A DNA stretch of 64,000 nucleotides from an uncultured bacterium (GCA_905215065.1 CAJMOF010000004.1:1-64000), one strand, 5' to 3'. Shown: positions 25,196 through 33,885, numbered from the stretch's first letter. Numbers and translations are program-made. Notes: generated from the letters alone by a model not told the origin.

Positions 25196-25329
25196 ATAGA
25201 CGCTCCCTTCCTGCCGACTAACTCCCATCCTAGGCAGCAACGGCTAAAGGAAACATAAAAGAGACGGCTGTCATGCGAGCCACGTGCGCAATATCCGTTG
25301 GGCAGTCGTCTCCCTTGCAACAATAGCTT

Positions 25330-25382
25330 GACAAGGACTGTCCCCAAGTGCCGGCAGAAAAGGAACGTCCCTAAGTGCCAAC
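25330..25382. repeat. Two direct GTCCC half-units
   Basis: GGACTGTCCCCAAGTGCC is followed after a short spacer by GGAACGTCCCTAAGTGCC. They belong to the same word family as the stop-codon hairpins but form no stem. Confidence 0.55.
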
Positions 25383-25423
25383 CAGGGCAACACCGCAGAT
25401 AGAGGACGGACAGCGAGCGACGT

Positions 25424-25509
25424 CCAGAGCGAACAATTTGTCATTCAAAAGGCAAGGCATAGACCTTCTGGTCATGCCTTGCCTTTTGAATGACAAATTG
25501 TCGCTCTGG
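25424..25509. repeat. 86-bp near-perfect palindrome 3' of lysS
   Basis: Forty paired positions with two single-A bulges (25433, 25461) and a 4-nt loop TTCT at 25466-25469. No U-tract on either strand. Confidence 0.85.
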
Positions 25510-25528
25510 GCAGCGCGCAGCGTCGAGC

Positions 25529-25558
25529 GGTTACGGCGTTTGGTAAAACGCCGTAACC
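25529..25558 (-). terminator. Hairpin directly after lysS
   Basis: A 13-bp perfect stem GGTTACGGCGTTT/AAACGCCGTAACC, loop of 4 nt, 2 nt past the lysS stop. It lacks a U-tract on the minus strand (GCTCGACG), so termination is uncertain. Confidence 0.5.
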
Positions 25559-25560
25559 CC

Positions 25561-27525
25561 CTAGTACATCTTTGCGCCGGCGGGGATGGAGGCGTCGAGC
25601 TGGATCAGGTTGAGACGCTCCTCACCATCCTCCTCGTGGATAGCGCTGATGAGCATGCCGCAGCTGGGAATGCCCATCATCTTGCGCGGCGGCAGATTGG
25701 TGATGGCGAGCAAGGTCTTGCCGACCAGGTCCTCGGGCTCATAGTAGCCATGGATGCCGGAGAGGATGGTGCGGTCGGTGCCGGTGCCGTCGTCGAGCGT
25801 AAAGTTCAGCAGCTTCTTGGACTTCTTGACGGCCTCGCATGCCTTGACCTTCACAGCGCGGAAATCGCTCTTGGAGAAGGTATCGAAGTCGACGAACTCC
25901 TCGAACAGCGGCTCAACGGCGATCTTGGAGTAATCAAGCGTGGGCTTGAGCGGCTTGACGAACGGGCTTGCGGTGTTGCCGGTCTCGGCAGCCTTGGCAG
26001 CAGCGGCACCGGACTGGAAACCCTTCTCGGGCTTCATGTGCGGGAACAGCAGGACGTCGCGAATGGAAGCCTGGTTGGTGAGCAGCATGACTACACGGTC
26101 GATACCGATGCCAATGCCACCCGCAGGAGGCATACCGTACTCGAGGGCACGCACGTAGTCCTCGTCGTACTCCATGGCCTCATCGTCGCCGCCGGCCTTC
26201 TCAGCCATCTGGGCAGCAAAGCGCTCAGCCTGGTCGACCGGGTCGTTGAGCTCGGAGAACGCGTTGGCGTACTCGTGGCCGGCGATGACCAGCTCAAAGC
26301 GGTGCGTCAGACGCGGATCGTCCTCAAAGCGCTTGGCAAGCGGGCTGACCTCGATGGGGTAATCGCACACAAACGTGGGGTTGACGATGGTATCCTCGCC
26401 CAGCTCGTCGTAGATCTCGGCGATGATCTTGCCAGCAGTCCACTCGGGCTTAATCTCCAGGCCCTTCTCGCACGCGGCGGCGGCAAGCTCCTCGACCGGC
26501 GTATCGATGGTGACCTGCTTGCCGAGCACGTCGGAAACGATGTCGGTCATGGGACGGCTGGCCCACTCACCAGAAAGGTCGATGGTCTGGCCCTGGTACT
26601 CGATGACCTCGGGGTTGCCGATGGACTTGTTGGCGGCCTTGATGACACCCTGGGCGAGTGCCTTCATGCCCTCGAGGTCGGAGAAGGCACGGTAGGCCTC
26701 CATCGTGGTGAACTCGGGGTTGTGGGTAAGGTCCATGCCCTCGTTACGGAAGATGCGGCCGATCTCGAACACGCGCTCAAAACCACCGACGATGCAGCGC
26801 TTGAGGTGCAGCTCGGTAGCAATACGCAGGTAGCACTCCTGATCGAGCGCGTTAAAGTGCGTGATGAACGGCTTGGCAGTAGCGCCGCCCTGGACGGTCT
26901 GCAGGATGGGGGTCTCGACCTCCATGTAGCCGTCGGACTCCATAAAGCGGCGGAAGGTGGAGAGAATCTGCGAGCGCTTGCGGAAGGTCTCGCGAACATC
27001 GTCGTTGGCAATCAAGTCAACATAGCGCTGACGATAGCGGGTCTCCTTGTCGGAGAGGCCGTGGAACTTCTCGGGCAGCGGGCGAACGGCCTTGGAGAGC
27101 AGCTTCGCGCTCTTGGGGGCGACGGAAAGCTGGCCACGCTTGGTGCGCACAACCACGCCGGTCACGCCCAGGATATCGCCCAAGTCGAGGGCCTTAAGCG
27201 TGCTCCAGGCCGCCTCGTCCATGTCGTTAATACGGCAAAACAGTTGAATCTCGCCAGTCGCGTCACGGACGACGATGAACATGATCTTGCCCTGGCCGCG
27301 CTTGGCGACCACACGGCCGCCGATCTTCACAACGTCCTCAGTGTCCTCGCCATCGGCAAGACCGGCATACTTGGCCTCAATGTCGACGACATAGTCCTCG
27401 ATCTCGGAGTGCTCGGGATAGGGGTTCTGGCCCGCCTCGAACAGGGCGGCGCGCTTGGCCAGGCGCGTGGCGCGCTCGTCGTTGAGCGTCGATGCCTGCT
27501 CGGCGGCGTTCTGGTTCTCTGCCAT
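25561..27525 (-). CDS. lysS: Lysyl-tRNA synthetase (class II) with C-terminal tRNA-binding OB domain
   Basis: Charges tRNA-Lys. 654 residues, about 150 longer than usual LysS. Residues 60-170 are the anticodon-binding OB fold. The class II catalytic core follows, with motif 2 FEIGRIFRNEG and motif 3 GIGIDRVVMLL. From about residue 531 there is an extra domain (FSKSDFRAVKVKACEAVKKS, later NLPPRKMMGIPSCGMLISA). It resembles the Trbp111/EMAP-II-like tRNA-binding domain normally found at the MetRS C-terminus. It lies directly after greA, with a terminator between. Confidence 0.95.
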   Translation of the reverse strand: MAENQNAAEQASTLNDERATRLAKRAALFEAGQNPYPEHSEIEDYVVDIEAKYAGLADGEDTEDVVKIGGRVVAKRGQGKIMFIVVRDATGEIQLFCRINDMDEAAWSTLKALDLGDILGVTGVVVRTKRGQLSVAPKSAKLLSKAVRPLPEKFHGLSDKETRYRQRYVDLIANDDVRETFRKRSQILSTFRRFMESDGYMEVETPILQTVQGGATAKPFITHFNALDQECYLRIATELHLKRCIVGGFERVFEIGRIFRNEGMDLTHNPEFTTMEAYRAFSDLEGMKALAQGVIKAANKSIGNPEVIEYQGQTIDLSGEWASRPMTDIVSDVLGKQVTIDTPVEELAAAACEKGLEIKPEWTAGKIIAEIYDELGEDTIVNPTFVCDYPIEVSPLAKRFEDDPRLTHRFELVIAGHEYANAFSELNDPVDQAERFAAQMAEKAGGDDEAMEYDEDYVRALEYGMPPAGGIGIGIDRVVMLLTNQASIRDVLLFPHMKPEKGFQSGAAAAKAAETGNTASPFVKPLKPTLDYSKIAVEPLFEEFVDFDTFSKSDFRAVKVKACEAVKKSKKLLNFTLDDGTGTDRTILSGIHGYYEPEDLVGKTLLAITNLPPRKMMGIPSCGMLISAIHEEDGEERLNLIQLDASIPAGAKMY

Positions 27526-27542
27526 AGTTAGCTCCTCAAACT

Positions 27543-27576
27543 AAAACGCTCCCCAGGATTCGGTCCCAGGGAGCGA
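27543..27576 (-). terminator. Intrinsic terminator between greA and lysS
   Basis: GC-rich hairpin CGCTCCC...GGGAGCG, followed by TTTTAG on the minus strand. It overlaps the lysS leader, so lysS may need its own promoter or read-through. Confidence 0.65.
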
Positions 27577-27603
27577 AAACATACCTTAACGCGGGACCGT
27601 GGT

Positions 27604-28074
27604 CTAGCGTGCGATCTTGGCGATGGTGTAGACGCGAGTCTTGCCAGAAGGCGTAACGACCTCGACGGAGTCGCCCTCGCCGTGACCGATGATGGCGTGA
27701 CCGACCGGAGACTCGTTGGAGATCTTGTGCTCGAGCGAGTTGGTCTCGGTTGTACCGACAAGCGTGACTTCCATGACCTCACCGTTGGGATCAATCAGCG
27801 AAACGGTGGAACCGATGGAGACGGTCAGATCGCCCGTGGTGGCAGCAACCTGAGCGTTGGCGAGGATGGCCTGAATCTCGGCAATGCGAGCAGCATTCTG
27901 GGCCTGCTTGTCCTTGGCGGCGTCGTACTCGGAGTTCTCCGAAAGGTCGCCAAACGCGCGGGCTTCCTTGATGTCCTCGACGATCTCCTTGGCGTAATCG
28001 CCCTCACGCCAAGCGAGCTCCTCGACGAGCTTCTGGCGGCCCTCAGCGGTCAGTACAATCTGGCTTGCGTCCAT
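27604..28074 (-). CDS. greA: Transcription elongation factor GreA
   Basis: Rescues backtracked RNA polymerase by stimulating transcript cleavage. 156 residues: an N-terminal coiled coil with the acidic tip GDLSENSEYDAAK (the two catalytic acidic residues), then a C-terminal FKBP-like domain ending GKTRVYTIAKI. Length and motifs are typical. Gene order greA-lysS is common in Actinobacteria. A TTGACA at 28110-28115 lies upstream on the minus strand but a good -10 is missing. Confidence 0.95.
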   Translation of the reverse strand: MDASQIVLTAEGRQKLVEELAWREGDYAKEIVEDIKEARAFGDLSENSEYDAAKDKQAQNAARIAEIQAILANAQVAATTGDLTVSIGSTVSLIDPNGEVMEVTLVGTTETNSLEHKISNESPVGHAIIGHGEGDSVEVVTPSGKTRVYTIAKIAR

Positions 28075-28122
28075 ACGGATATCTCCCCAACTATGACGTA
28101 ACGATCAACTGTCAACAAAACG

Positions 28123-28155
28123 AAAAAGACCGGCTAGCCTGCGGGCAAGCCGGTC
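28123..28155 (-). terminator. Intrinsic terminator after tatA
   Basis: Stem GACCGGCT/AGCCGGTC with a partly paired loop, followed by TTTTTCG on the minus strand. Confidence 0.85.
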
Positions 28156-28180
28156 AGGTGCTCACCCCAAAGGGATGGGA

Positions 28181-28456
28181 CTACTCTGCGTCCGCGTCGC
28201 TGTCCTCTGCCTGCTTTTTCTTGGCAGCAGCGAGCTTGGCCTCGAGCTCTGCGATCTCCTTGTCCTCCTTGGACTCCTCGACCACAACGTCCTCGGCCTG
28301 CTTGGTTTCACCCTTATCGTCGCCCTCCATACCCTCGCGGATATTCTTGACGGTAGAGCCGAGGGACTTGCCGAGCTTCGGCAGGTTCTTAGGCCCGAAG
28401 ATGATCAAGACAACGACGAGAATAATGATGAGCTCAGGAGCCCTCAGTCCAAACAT
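28181..28456 (-). CDS. tatA: Sec-independent translocase subunit TatA/E family
   Basis: Pore-forming component of the twin-arginine translocase. 91 residues: a membrane helix at about 6-20 (PELIIILVVVLIIFG), then the FGPKNLPKLGKSLGS hinge and amphipathic helix, then a charged acidic/Lys-rich tail. The start at 28456 has GGAGG 5 nt upstream. tatC is not in the window. TatB function cannot be separated from TatA by sequence alone here. Confidence 0.9.
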   Translation of the reverse strand: MFGLRAPELIIILVVVLIIFGPKNLPKLGKSLGSTVKNIREGMEGDDKGETKQAEDVVVEESKEDKEIAELEAKLAAAKKKQAEDSDADAE

Positions 28457-28529
28457 GTAGACCTCCACAATACAGCGAGACAAGCTCGAATGAGTATACC
28501 GCGGGTGTCGCGGTATCACAACAATAGCT

Positions 28530-28559
28530 AAAAAAAGGGACCGCAAGAAGCGGTCCCTT
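28530..28559 (-). terminator. Intrinsic terminator after tRNA-Pro
   Basis: A 10-bp stem AAGGGACCGC/GCGGTCCCTT, 5-nt loop, followed by TTTTTAGC on the minus strand. Confidence 0.85.
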
Positions 28560-28568
28560 CTCATGCTC

Positions 28569-28645
28569 TGGTCGGGTTGACTGGATTTGAACCAGCGACC
28601 CCTGCGTCCCGAACGCAGTGCTCTACCAAACTGAGCCACAACCCG
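28569..28645 (-). tRNA. tRNA-Pro (CGG)
   Basis: 77 nt with encoded CCA. The acceptor is CGGGTTG/CAACCCG, the anticodon arm TGCGT-TCGGGA-CGCA reads CGG, and the T-loop is GTTCAAATC. It sits between ispE and tatA with its own terminator. Confidence 0.94.
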
Positions 28646-28694
28646 TTAGCTCGACTATAGTAACAAAGATTTTCGCCGTGTGCTAGAGAAATTT

Positions 28695-29591
28695 TTATTT
28701 CTTTGGCGCGTCGATTTGAACCGTGTTGGGAATAAGCTCAGTCGCGCAGGCCCACCAGCCATTTTGCTGAGCAGCTCCCGCAAGATGGGCTGCCGTAGCG
28801 ACGGTATCGCAAATGGCAAACGAGCAGGCACCCGAACCGCATACGTCCACCGCAACGGTTCCCTCCTGTGCGCGCAGCCAGTCGAGAACCGCCTGGATCC
28901 GCGGCTCCATCTGCGCAGATATGACGCCCAGATTGTTATGAACGAGCGCATATGCCGCCTCGGCATCGCCCGCGCGCAAGGCAGAAGCAATCGCACCGGG
29001 TTTGTCCGCGGGCACCGGGCTCTCATCAAATCGTCGATACGCTTCAACCGTTGAAACGCTCGTCTCGTGCGGTTTGACCAATACGACAGGCGTCGCCGGA
29101 AGCACAGGATACTCAGTGGCCAGCACATCTCCCCCGCCCACGTAGAATGCAGGGCTCGCGTGCAAAAAGAACGGCACGTCGGCACCGATACCGCGAGCGA
29201 TGTCATCGAGCGCAGGGTCGGCGCGGTCGATATCCCACAGCTCGGCCAAGGCAACAATGACCGCGGCGGCATCCGTCGAGGGACCTCCCAGGCCTGCGCA
29301 CAGCGGGATACGCTTTTCGATCGTCACACACACGTTGGCATCGCGACCGTAATGCTCGGCCATAGCGATTGCCGCCCGATAAGCCGTATTTTTTTGCATG
29401 GGAAAATCGGATGCCGGAACCGTCTGAACGGTCAACGCCTGCGCCGGCGTGACCGTCACGGTATCGGCTAGACCGACGGCTGCCATCAGGGAATCGACTC
29501 TGTGATAGCCGCGGGCGTCGCGCTCGGTATGAACTCCCAGATAGAGGTTAATCTTTGCCGGCGCGGTAAGGATGAGGGACCGATCGGTCAC
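28695..29591 (-). CDS. ispE: 4-diphosphocytidyl-2-C-methyl-D-erythritol kinase
   Basis: Fourth MEP-pathway step; phosphorylates CDP-methylerythritol. GHMP kinase of 298 residues. Opening APAKINLYLGV is the IspE signature. The ATP loop IPLCAGLGGPSTDAAA departs slightly from the usual GGGSSDAA. GADVPFFL and the C-terminal GSGACSFAI are also present. GTG start at 29591, with GGAG 8 nt upstream, 2 nt after the veg stop. Together with ispD and ispF it gives three MEP enzymes in the window. Confidence 0.93.
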   Translation of the reverse strand: MTDRSLILTAPAKINLYLGVHTERDARGYHRVDSLMAAVGLADTVTVTPAQALTVQTVPASDFPMQKNTAYRAAIAMAEHYGRDANVCVTIEKRIPLCAGLGGPSTDAAAVIVALAELWDIDRADPALDDIARGIGADVPFFLHASPAFYVGGGDVLATEYPVLPATPVVLVKPHETSVSTVEAYRRFDESPVPADKPGAIASALRAGDAEAAYALVHNNLGVISAQMEPRIQAVLDWLRAQEGTVAVDVCGSGACSFAICDTVATAAHLAGAAQQNGWWACATELIPNTVQIDAPKK

Positions 29592-29593
29592 CG

Positions 29594-29890
29594 TTAGTGC
29601 TCCTCGAGCTGGTTGCCGAGCGGGGTAAAGATATGCTCGCCGCTCTCGGGGTCGAACAGTTCGACCTGGCCGGTAAGGACATCGATATACTGGTAGGACT
29701 GACGCGATTTGCGGCCGCGACGCTCGTCAACCTCAACGATAAAGACGGCGGGGTGGACGCTCTTGATGGTGCCCATGCGCTCGATGACGCGGGTACGGCC
29801 CATGTTGGCCTTCACCTTGACGCGATCGCCCACCATATCGGTCAGCTTCTCGTGGATGTCGTCGACGTGATTGACTTCCATCTCTTCCAT
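29594..29890 (-). CDS. veg: Veg family protein
   Basis: 98-residue small basic/beta-rich protein of the DUF1021/Veg family. It includes VGDRVKVKANMGRTRVIERMGTI and YQYIDVLTGQVELFD. In Bacillus, Veg affects biofilm formation and lies next to ispE, as here. The start at 29890 has GGAGG 8 nt upstream; an ATG 8 codons earlier has none. The last residues (LGNQLEEH) are unremarkable. Biochemical role unknown. Confidence 0.85.
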   Translation of the reverse strand: MEEMEVNHVDDIHEKLTDMVGDRVKVKANMGRTRVIERMGTIKSVHPAVFIVEVDERRGRKSRQSYQYIDVLTGQVELFDPESGEHIFTPLGNQLEEH

Positions 29891-30000
29891 GAATAGGGCC
29901 TCCAGAGGGTGCAATTCAAAAAGGGGATAATACCCCTAAGATAGACAAAACTCTAATACTATAGCACCCTGCTGCAGCCATACGCAAGCAGCTAAAAAAG

Positions 30001-30017
30001 CCCCGCCCCAAATTGAC
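30001..30017. repeat. GTCCC-family phrase abutting the dtd stop
   Basis: CCCCGCCCCAAATTGAC ends 3 bp before the dtd stop codon. A near-copy on the opposite strand lies at 63400-63417. No hairpin is formed. Confidence 0.5.
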
Positions 30018-30020
30018 TAC

Positions 30021-30467
30021 TTATAGGCTGTCGGTATCGAGAACGATGGTGAACGGGCCGTCGTTGACCAGGTCGACCTTCATGTCGGCGCCAAAAATGC
30101 CGTGCGCCACATGCTCAACGTCCTGGGCGACGAGCGTCAGAAAGTACTCGTAAAGTTCGTTAGCGACATCGGGCGCGCCGGCATCCGTAAACGACGGACG
30201 GCGGCCGTGGCGGCAGTCGGCAAACAGCGTGAACTGCGACACCACGAGCACCTCGCCGTCGACATCGGCCAGCGCCAAGTTGGTCTTGCCGTTCTCGTCC
30301 TCGTTGATACGCAGCCCGCGGAGCTTGCCCCACAGCTTGTCGGCTTCGGCGCGTGTGTCGCCGTGGCCCACGCCCAGCAGCACCAGGTACCCGCGTCCAA
30401 TGCGGCCCACGCACTCGCCGTCGACCGTCACACCGGCGTTGAGCACGCGCTGCACCACCGCACGCAC
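30021..30467 (-). CDS. dtd: D-aminoacyl-tRNA deacylase
   Basis: Hydrolyses D-amino acids wrongly attached to tRNA, and glycine from tRNA-Ala. 148 residues. Both active-site signatures are present: SQFTLFADC and the C-terminal NDGPFTIVLD (usual NxGPxT cross-subunit motif, here with Phe). The start is GTG at 30467, chosen because GAGGAG lies 6 nt upstream, inside the end of rdgB. It pairs with rdgB, another quality-control enzyme. Confidence 0.94.
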   Translation of the reverse strand: MRAVVQRVLNAGVTVDGECVGRIGRGYLVLLGVGHGDTRAEADKLWGKLRGLRINEDENGKTNLALADVDGEVLVVSQFTLFADCRHGRRPSFTDAGAPDVANELYEYFLTLVAQDVEHVAHGIFGADMKVDLVNDGPFTIVLDTDSL

Positions 30468-30470
30468 GGT

Positions 30471-31112
30471 TTACTCCTCGCCCGTCAGCTTGGCGGACAG
30501 ATGCTCGAGCGCATGGAAACGATGGCTGATGGCGTTCTTCTCGTCCGCCGTGAGCTCGGCCATAGTCTTGCCCGGCGTATCGACCGGCAGGAACAGCGGG
30601 TCGTAGCCAAAACCGTGTTCGCCGCGGCCCTCGTGCGCGATAACGCCTTCGCAGGCGCCCTCGCCATAGGTGACCAGGCCGTCCGTATCGATAAGCGCGA
30701 CGACGCTCATAAAGCGCGCGGTACGGTCCTCGTCTGCCACGCCTTCCAGGTTAACGAGAAGTTTGGCGTTGTTGGCGGCATCGTCGCCATGCACGCCCGC
30801 ATAGCGCGCGCTATACACGCCCGGCCCGCCGTCCAACGCATCGACGACCAAGCCGGAGTCGTCGGCGATGGCCATAAGGCCCGTCTCCTCGACCGCAGCC
30901 TGCGCCTTGATGATGGCGTTCTCCAAAAACGTCGTGCCGTTTTCCTCGGGGTCCTCAAAATCGCCCAGCTGACCGAGCGCCACAAAGCGCACCTCGGGCA
31001 TGACCTTGCCCAAAATGGCCTCGATCTCGGTGAGCTTATGGGCGTTGCCGGTTGCCACGACGATGGTCGCCGCCGGGTCGAGAGTGTCGATGTCAATCTT
31101 CTCAAGTGCCAT
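30471..31112 (-). CDS. rdgB: Non-canonical purine NTP pyrophosphatase (RdgB/HAM1)
   Basis: Removes ITP, dITP and XTP from the nucleotide pool. 213 residues. VVATGNAHKLTEI is the nucleotide-binding opening, FLENAIIKA and the catalytic ADDSGLVVDAL follow, then GYDPLFLP and AISHRFHAL. The ribosome-binding site AAAGGAGG precedes ATG. A 10-residue N-terminal extension over E. coli RdgB is seen. dtd follows directly. Confidence 0.94.
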   Translation of the reverse strand: MALEKIDIDTLDPAATIVVATGNAHKLTEIEAILGKVMPEVRFVALGQLGDFEDPEENGTTFLENAIIKAQAAVEETGLMAIADDSGLVVDALDGGPGVYSARYAGVHGDDAANNAKLLVNLEGVADEDRTARFMSVVALIDTDGLVTYGEGACEGVIAHEGRGEHGFGYDPLFLPVDTPGKTMAELTADEKNAISHRFHALEHLSAKLTGEE

Positions 31113-31207
31113 AGTCGGCCTCCTTTGTCTCTATAGCAATGCCGAGTTGAGGACGACGAGGACTTCGGCCTCTCTCCCGTCTCCATCAACGGCAGTCTTA
31201 TACTTCG

Positions 31208-31260
31208 ACGTTTTCCCAGATAAAACCTGCCAAAATAAACCTGTCCCTTTTTGGCAGGTT
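31208..31260. repeat. 50-bp GGGACAGG hairpin unit, copy 1, supplying the rph stop
   Basis: Stem AACCTGCCAAAA/TTTTGGCAGGTT (12 bp, 31224-31260) with CCTGTCCC in the loop and a conserved flank CGTTTTCCCAGATA. Its last two bases form part of the rph stop codon (31259-31261). Similar units lie at 57087-57137 and, inverted, at 61954-62006. Confidence 0.85.
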
Positions 31261-31984
31261 AGGCGAGGGCTTGGCGCTGAAGCTCGATGAGCTCGGCGAT
31301 ACCCTTGTCACCCAGGTCGAGCAGAGCGTTGAGACGCTTGCGGTCGAAGGGCGCCTGCTCGCCGGTACCCTGGAGTTCGATCATCTCACCGGAATCGGTG
31401 GCGACGAGGTTCATGTCGACCTCGGCGTGGCTGTCCTCGGAATAATCCAAGTCGAGCAGGGTGTTGCCGTCGACGACGCCCATGGAAATGGCGGCAACCT
31501 GGCCCGTGAGCGGGATGCGCTCGAGTTTGCCCGCCTCGACCCACATGGCAAGGGCGTCGTGCAGCGCCACCCAGGCGCCGGTAATGCTCGCCGTACGCGT
31601 GCCGCCATCGGCCTGGATCACATCGCAGTCGACGGTAACGGTGTACTCGCCGAGCGCCTTCATGTTGACGACGGTACGCAGACTGCGGCCGATAAGCCGC
31701 TCGATCTCCATGGAGCGGCCCTTACGGTTGGCATGCTCGCGCTTGCAGCGTTTACCAGTCGAGGCCGGCAGCATCGCATATTCCGCCGTTACCCAGCCGG
31801 CCTTGGCGCCCTTGCGCCAACCCGGCACACCCTCCTCGATGGTGGCGGCGCACAGTACGCGCGTGTCGCCGAACTCCGCCAGGCACGAGCCGTGGGCGTG
31901 CTTCATGACGCCGCGGGTGAGCTTAACGGGGCGCAGCTCGTTGGCGGCGCGGCCGTTGGCGCGGTTGACCTGCATGTATTCCAT
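31259..31984 (-). CDS. rph: Ribonuclease PH
   Basis: Phosphorolytic 3'-5' exonuclease that trims tRNA 3' ends. 241 residues, family length. Conserved stretches are GDTRVLCAATIEEGVPGW, the basic KREHANRKGRSMEIERLIGRSLR region, and VDCDVIQADGGTRTASITGA. The C-terminus is LQRQALA. The stop codon is formed partly by the abutting repeat. Order murI-rph-rdgB-dtd follows the known Gram-positive murI-rph-rdgB arrangement. Confidence 0.95.
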   Translation of the reverse strand: MEYMQVNRANGRAANELRPVKLTRGVMKHAHGSCLAEFGDTRVLCAATIEEGVPGWRKGAKAGWVTAEYAMLPASTGKRCKREHANRKGRSMEIERLIGRSLRTVVNMKALGEYTVTVDCDVIQADGGTRTASITGAWVALHDALAMWVEAGKLERIPLTGQVAAISMGVVDGNTLLDLDYSEDSHAEVDMNLVATDSGEMIELQGTGEQAPFDRKRLNALLDLGDKGIAELIELQRQALA

Positions 31985-32037
31985 GGAACTATCCTTTCGG
32001 CAAAAGATGTGGCGAGGGCTTCGGCGACATTGCGAAC

Positions 32038-32922
32038 CTAACCGAGTTCGTCGATATCGACATGCTCGATGCTTTTGAGCGGCTGGCCAAAGATAAAGCT
32101 ACCCGCCACCGCAAACTCGGCAATGTTGTCAGACGTGGTGGCAAAGCGATGCTGCGGCTCGGCTGCGTCGCCCGCCAGCTGCTCGCGGCGCGTGAGAATA
32201 TCGGTCAGCTCGCGCGTGGTCTCCTCGGCGGAGCTCACCACGCGCACTCCGGGACCCAGCGCATGGCGGATGGGACCCACCAGCAGCGGGAAATGCGTGC
32301 AGCCGAGTACCACGGTATCAATGCCACGATCGTGCAGCGGCTCGACTGTGGCGCCGACCAGCGCGCGAACGGCTGGCGTATCAAAAATATCCTCGTTCTC
32401 GAGCCACTGCTCCTGCAGATGCGCGCCCGAGGCGAGCTCGTGCTCGACGACCTCGACAAAGCTCGAAGCCGGGCAGCCATACACATCGACACCAGCATCC
32501 AAATCCTGGATGGCGCGCGTGTAGGCGCCCGAGCGAATGGTGAGGTTGGTGGCGAGCACGCCCACGCGACGCGTACGCGTGCTGTTGATGGCGGCGCGTG
32601 CGCCCGGGGCGATCACGCCGATCACGGGAACGTCAAGCACTTGCTGAGCCAAACGCAAGGCCGCGGCGGTCGCCGTGTTGCAGGCGATGACCATGATCTT
32701 AACGTCGTGCCTCGATAGCCAGCGGCCCGCCTGCAGCGCAAACGAGCGAACCTCGTCCTCGGTGCGGGTGCCATAAGGGCAGCGCTTAGTGTCACCGAAA
32801 TAGTAGACGGACTCGTGCGGAAGTGCCGTTGCAATCGCGTGCGCGACCGTCAAGCCGCCCAAGCCCGAGTCGAACACGCCGATCGGACGCGTGTCCCCGG
32901 CCATATTATCGATATCGGACAT
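32038..32922 (-). CDS. murI: Glutamate racemase
   Basis: Makes D-glutamate for peptidoglycan. 294 residues. The N-terminal signature is PIGVFDSGLGGLTV, and the two catalytic cysteines are in ACNTATA and GCTHFPLL. PYGTRTEDEV is also conserved. I start at 32922 (MSDIDN); GGTGAGG is close upstream, and 12 more codons upstream are open. rph follows after 54 nt. The C-terminal 40 residues are slightly longer than in E. coli-type relatives. Confidence 0.94.
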   Translation of the reverse strand: MSDIDNMAGDTRPIGVFDSGLGGLTVAHAIATALPHESVYYFGDTKRCPYGTRTEDEVRSFALQAGRWLSRHDVKIMVIACNTATAAALRLAQQVLDVPVIGVIAPGARAAINSTRTRRVGVLATNLTIRSGAYTRAIQDLDAGVDVYGCPASSFVEVVEHELASGAHLQEQWLENEDIFDTPAVRALVGATVEPLHDRGIDTVVLGCTHFPLLVGPIRHALGPGVRVVSSAEETTRELTDILTRREQLAGDAAEPQHRFATTSDNIAEFAVAGSFIFGQPLKSIEHVDIDELG

Positions 32923-32973
32923 TACCTCACCAGATTCTCTCTCGAAAAATGCGACCATGCGTGATGCGTCGCG

Positions 32974-33885
32974 CTACGAACGGGCCGCGACCAACAGCTC
33001 GGCCGTTGCCACCCAACCGTCGACAATCTTGCCGCGCGTAATATAGGCATTGTCGCAGGCATCCAAGAACTCCGGGGCACCGGCGCTCGTCAGACCGTTC
33101 TTGACCAGGCAGAACATGCCAACATGGTCGGCCATGTAGAAGTCGGACTCGGAGTCGCCGAGCGCAAGCGTCTCCTCGCGCTCGATCCCCAGGTGCTCGC
33201 AGAAGCGCGCAATGGCAACGCCTTTGTTGAGACCCGCCGGATTGATGTTGAAGGCGCGGCCGTCCTCAACGCGATTAAGCTCGAGCGTCGTCGGCTTGGA
33301 CAGGTGAGTCAGATGGCCGTTGCAAGCCCAGACCAGACCGCAGCCGGCCTCGTCCAGGATGGCCTGGACCTCATCGTCGGGCACATCGCCGCGCATGCCG
33401 ACGGTGACCTCACGGTACTTGTAGCCGGTCGACATGTCGTTGTGGTATTCGATCTTGTGCGGCCAGCGGGCAAGGATCTTCTCGCACACGCCGGTCTGCT
33501 CGATCACCTGGTGCGGCGTGAGACCGCAGGCGGGGTCGTAGGGCATGTCGCCCGTCAGGTACTCCCAGTCGTTGGCCTTGAGGTCGTACATGACCAGGCC
33601 GCCCATCTCGCCGATGTAGGAGTTGAGGCCGAGCACGCGGGCGTCCTCATGGATCATGGTGCGATTGCGACCCGAGGTGGGAACCACCTGGATGCCGGCA
33701 CGGGCGAGCGCGACAACCGCCTCGACGAGCTTGGTCGAGGGATTGCCGTCGTTATCGCGCAGCACGCACGAGCCGGGGGCGAGCATCGTGGCGTCCAGAT
33801 CGGTAAAGACATACTTGACCTTGGCAAGGCGCTCGCGCATCTCGCCCGAAAGCTCGGCAACGGTCGGCAGGATGTTGTGGGACAT
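32974..33885 (-). CDS. HAD-superfamily hydrolase, Cof/IIB type
   Basis: Phosphatase of unknown substrate. 303 residues. Motif I FTDLDATMLAPG gives the nucleophile and acid Asp pair; motif II is PTSGRNR; motif III is the Lys in LNKGVAI; motif IV is LGDSESDFYMAD. The central insert is a type IIB cap as in sugar-phosphate phosphatases. The 25-residue N-terminal segment before the core is not a signal peptide. It sits between murI and the MurE-type ligase, but a wall role is only a guess. Confidence 0.85.
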   Translation of the reverse strand: MSHNILPTVAELSGEMRERLAKVKYVFTDLDATMLAPGSCVLRDNDGNPSTKLVEAVVALARAGIQVVPTSGRNRTMIHEDARVLGLNSYIGEMGGLVMYDLKANDWEYLTGDMPYDPACGLTPHQVIEQTGVCEKILARWPHKIEYHNDMSTGYKYREVTVGMRGDVPDDEVQAILDEAGCGLVWACNGHLTHLSKPTTLELNRVEDGRAFNINPAGLNKGVAIARFCEHLGIEREETLALGDSESDFYMADHVGMFCLVKNGLTSAGAPEFLDACDNAYITRGKIVDGWVATAELLVAARS

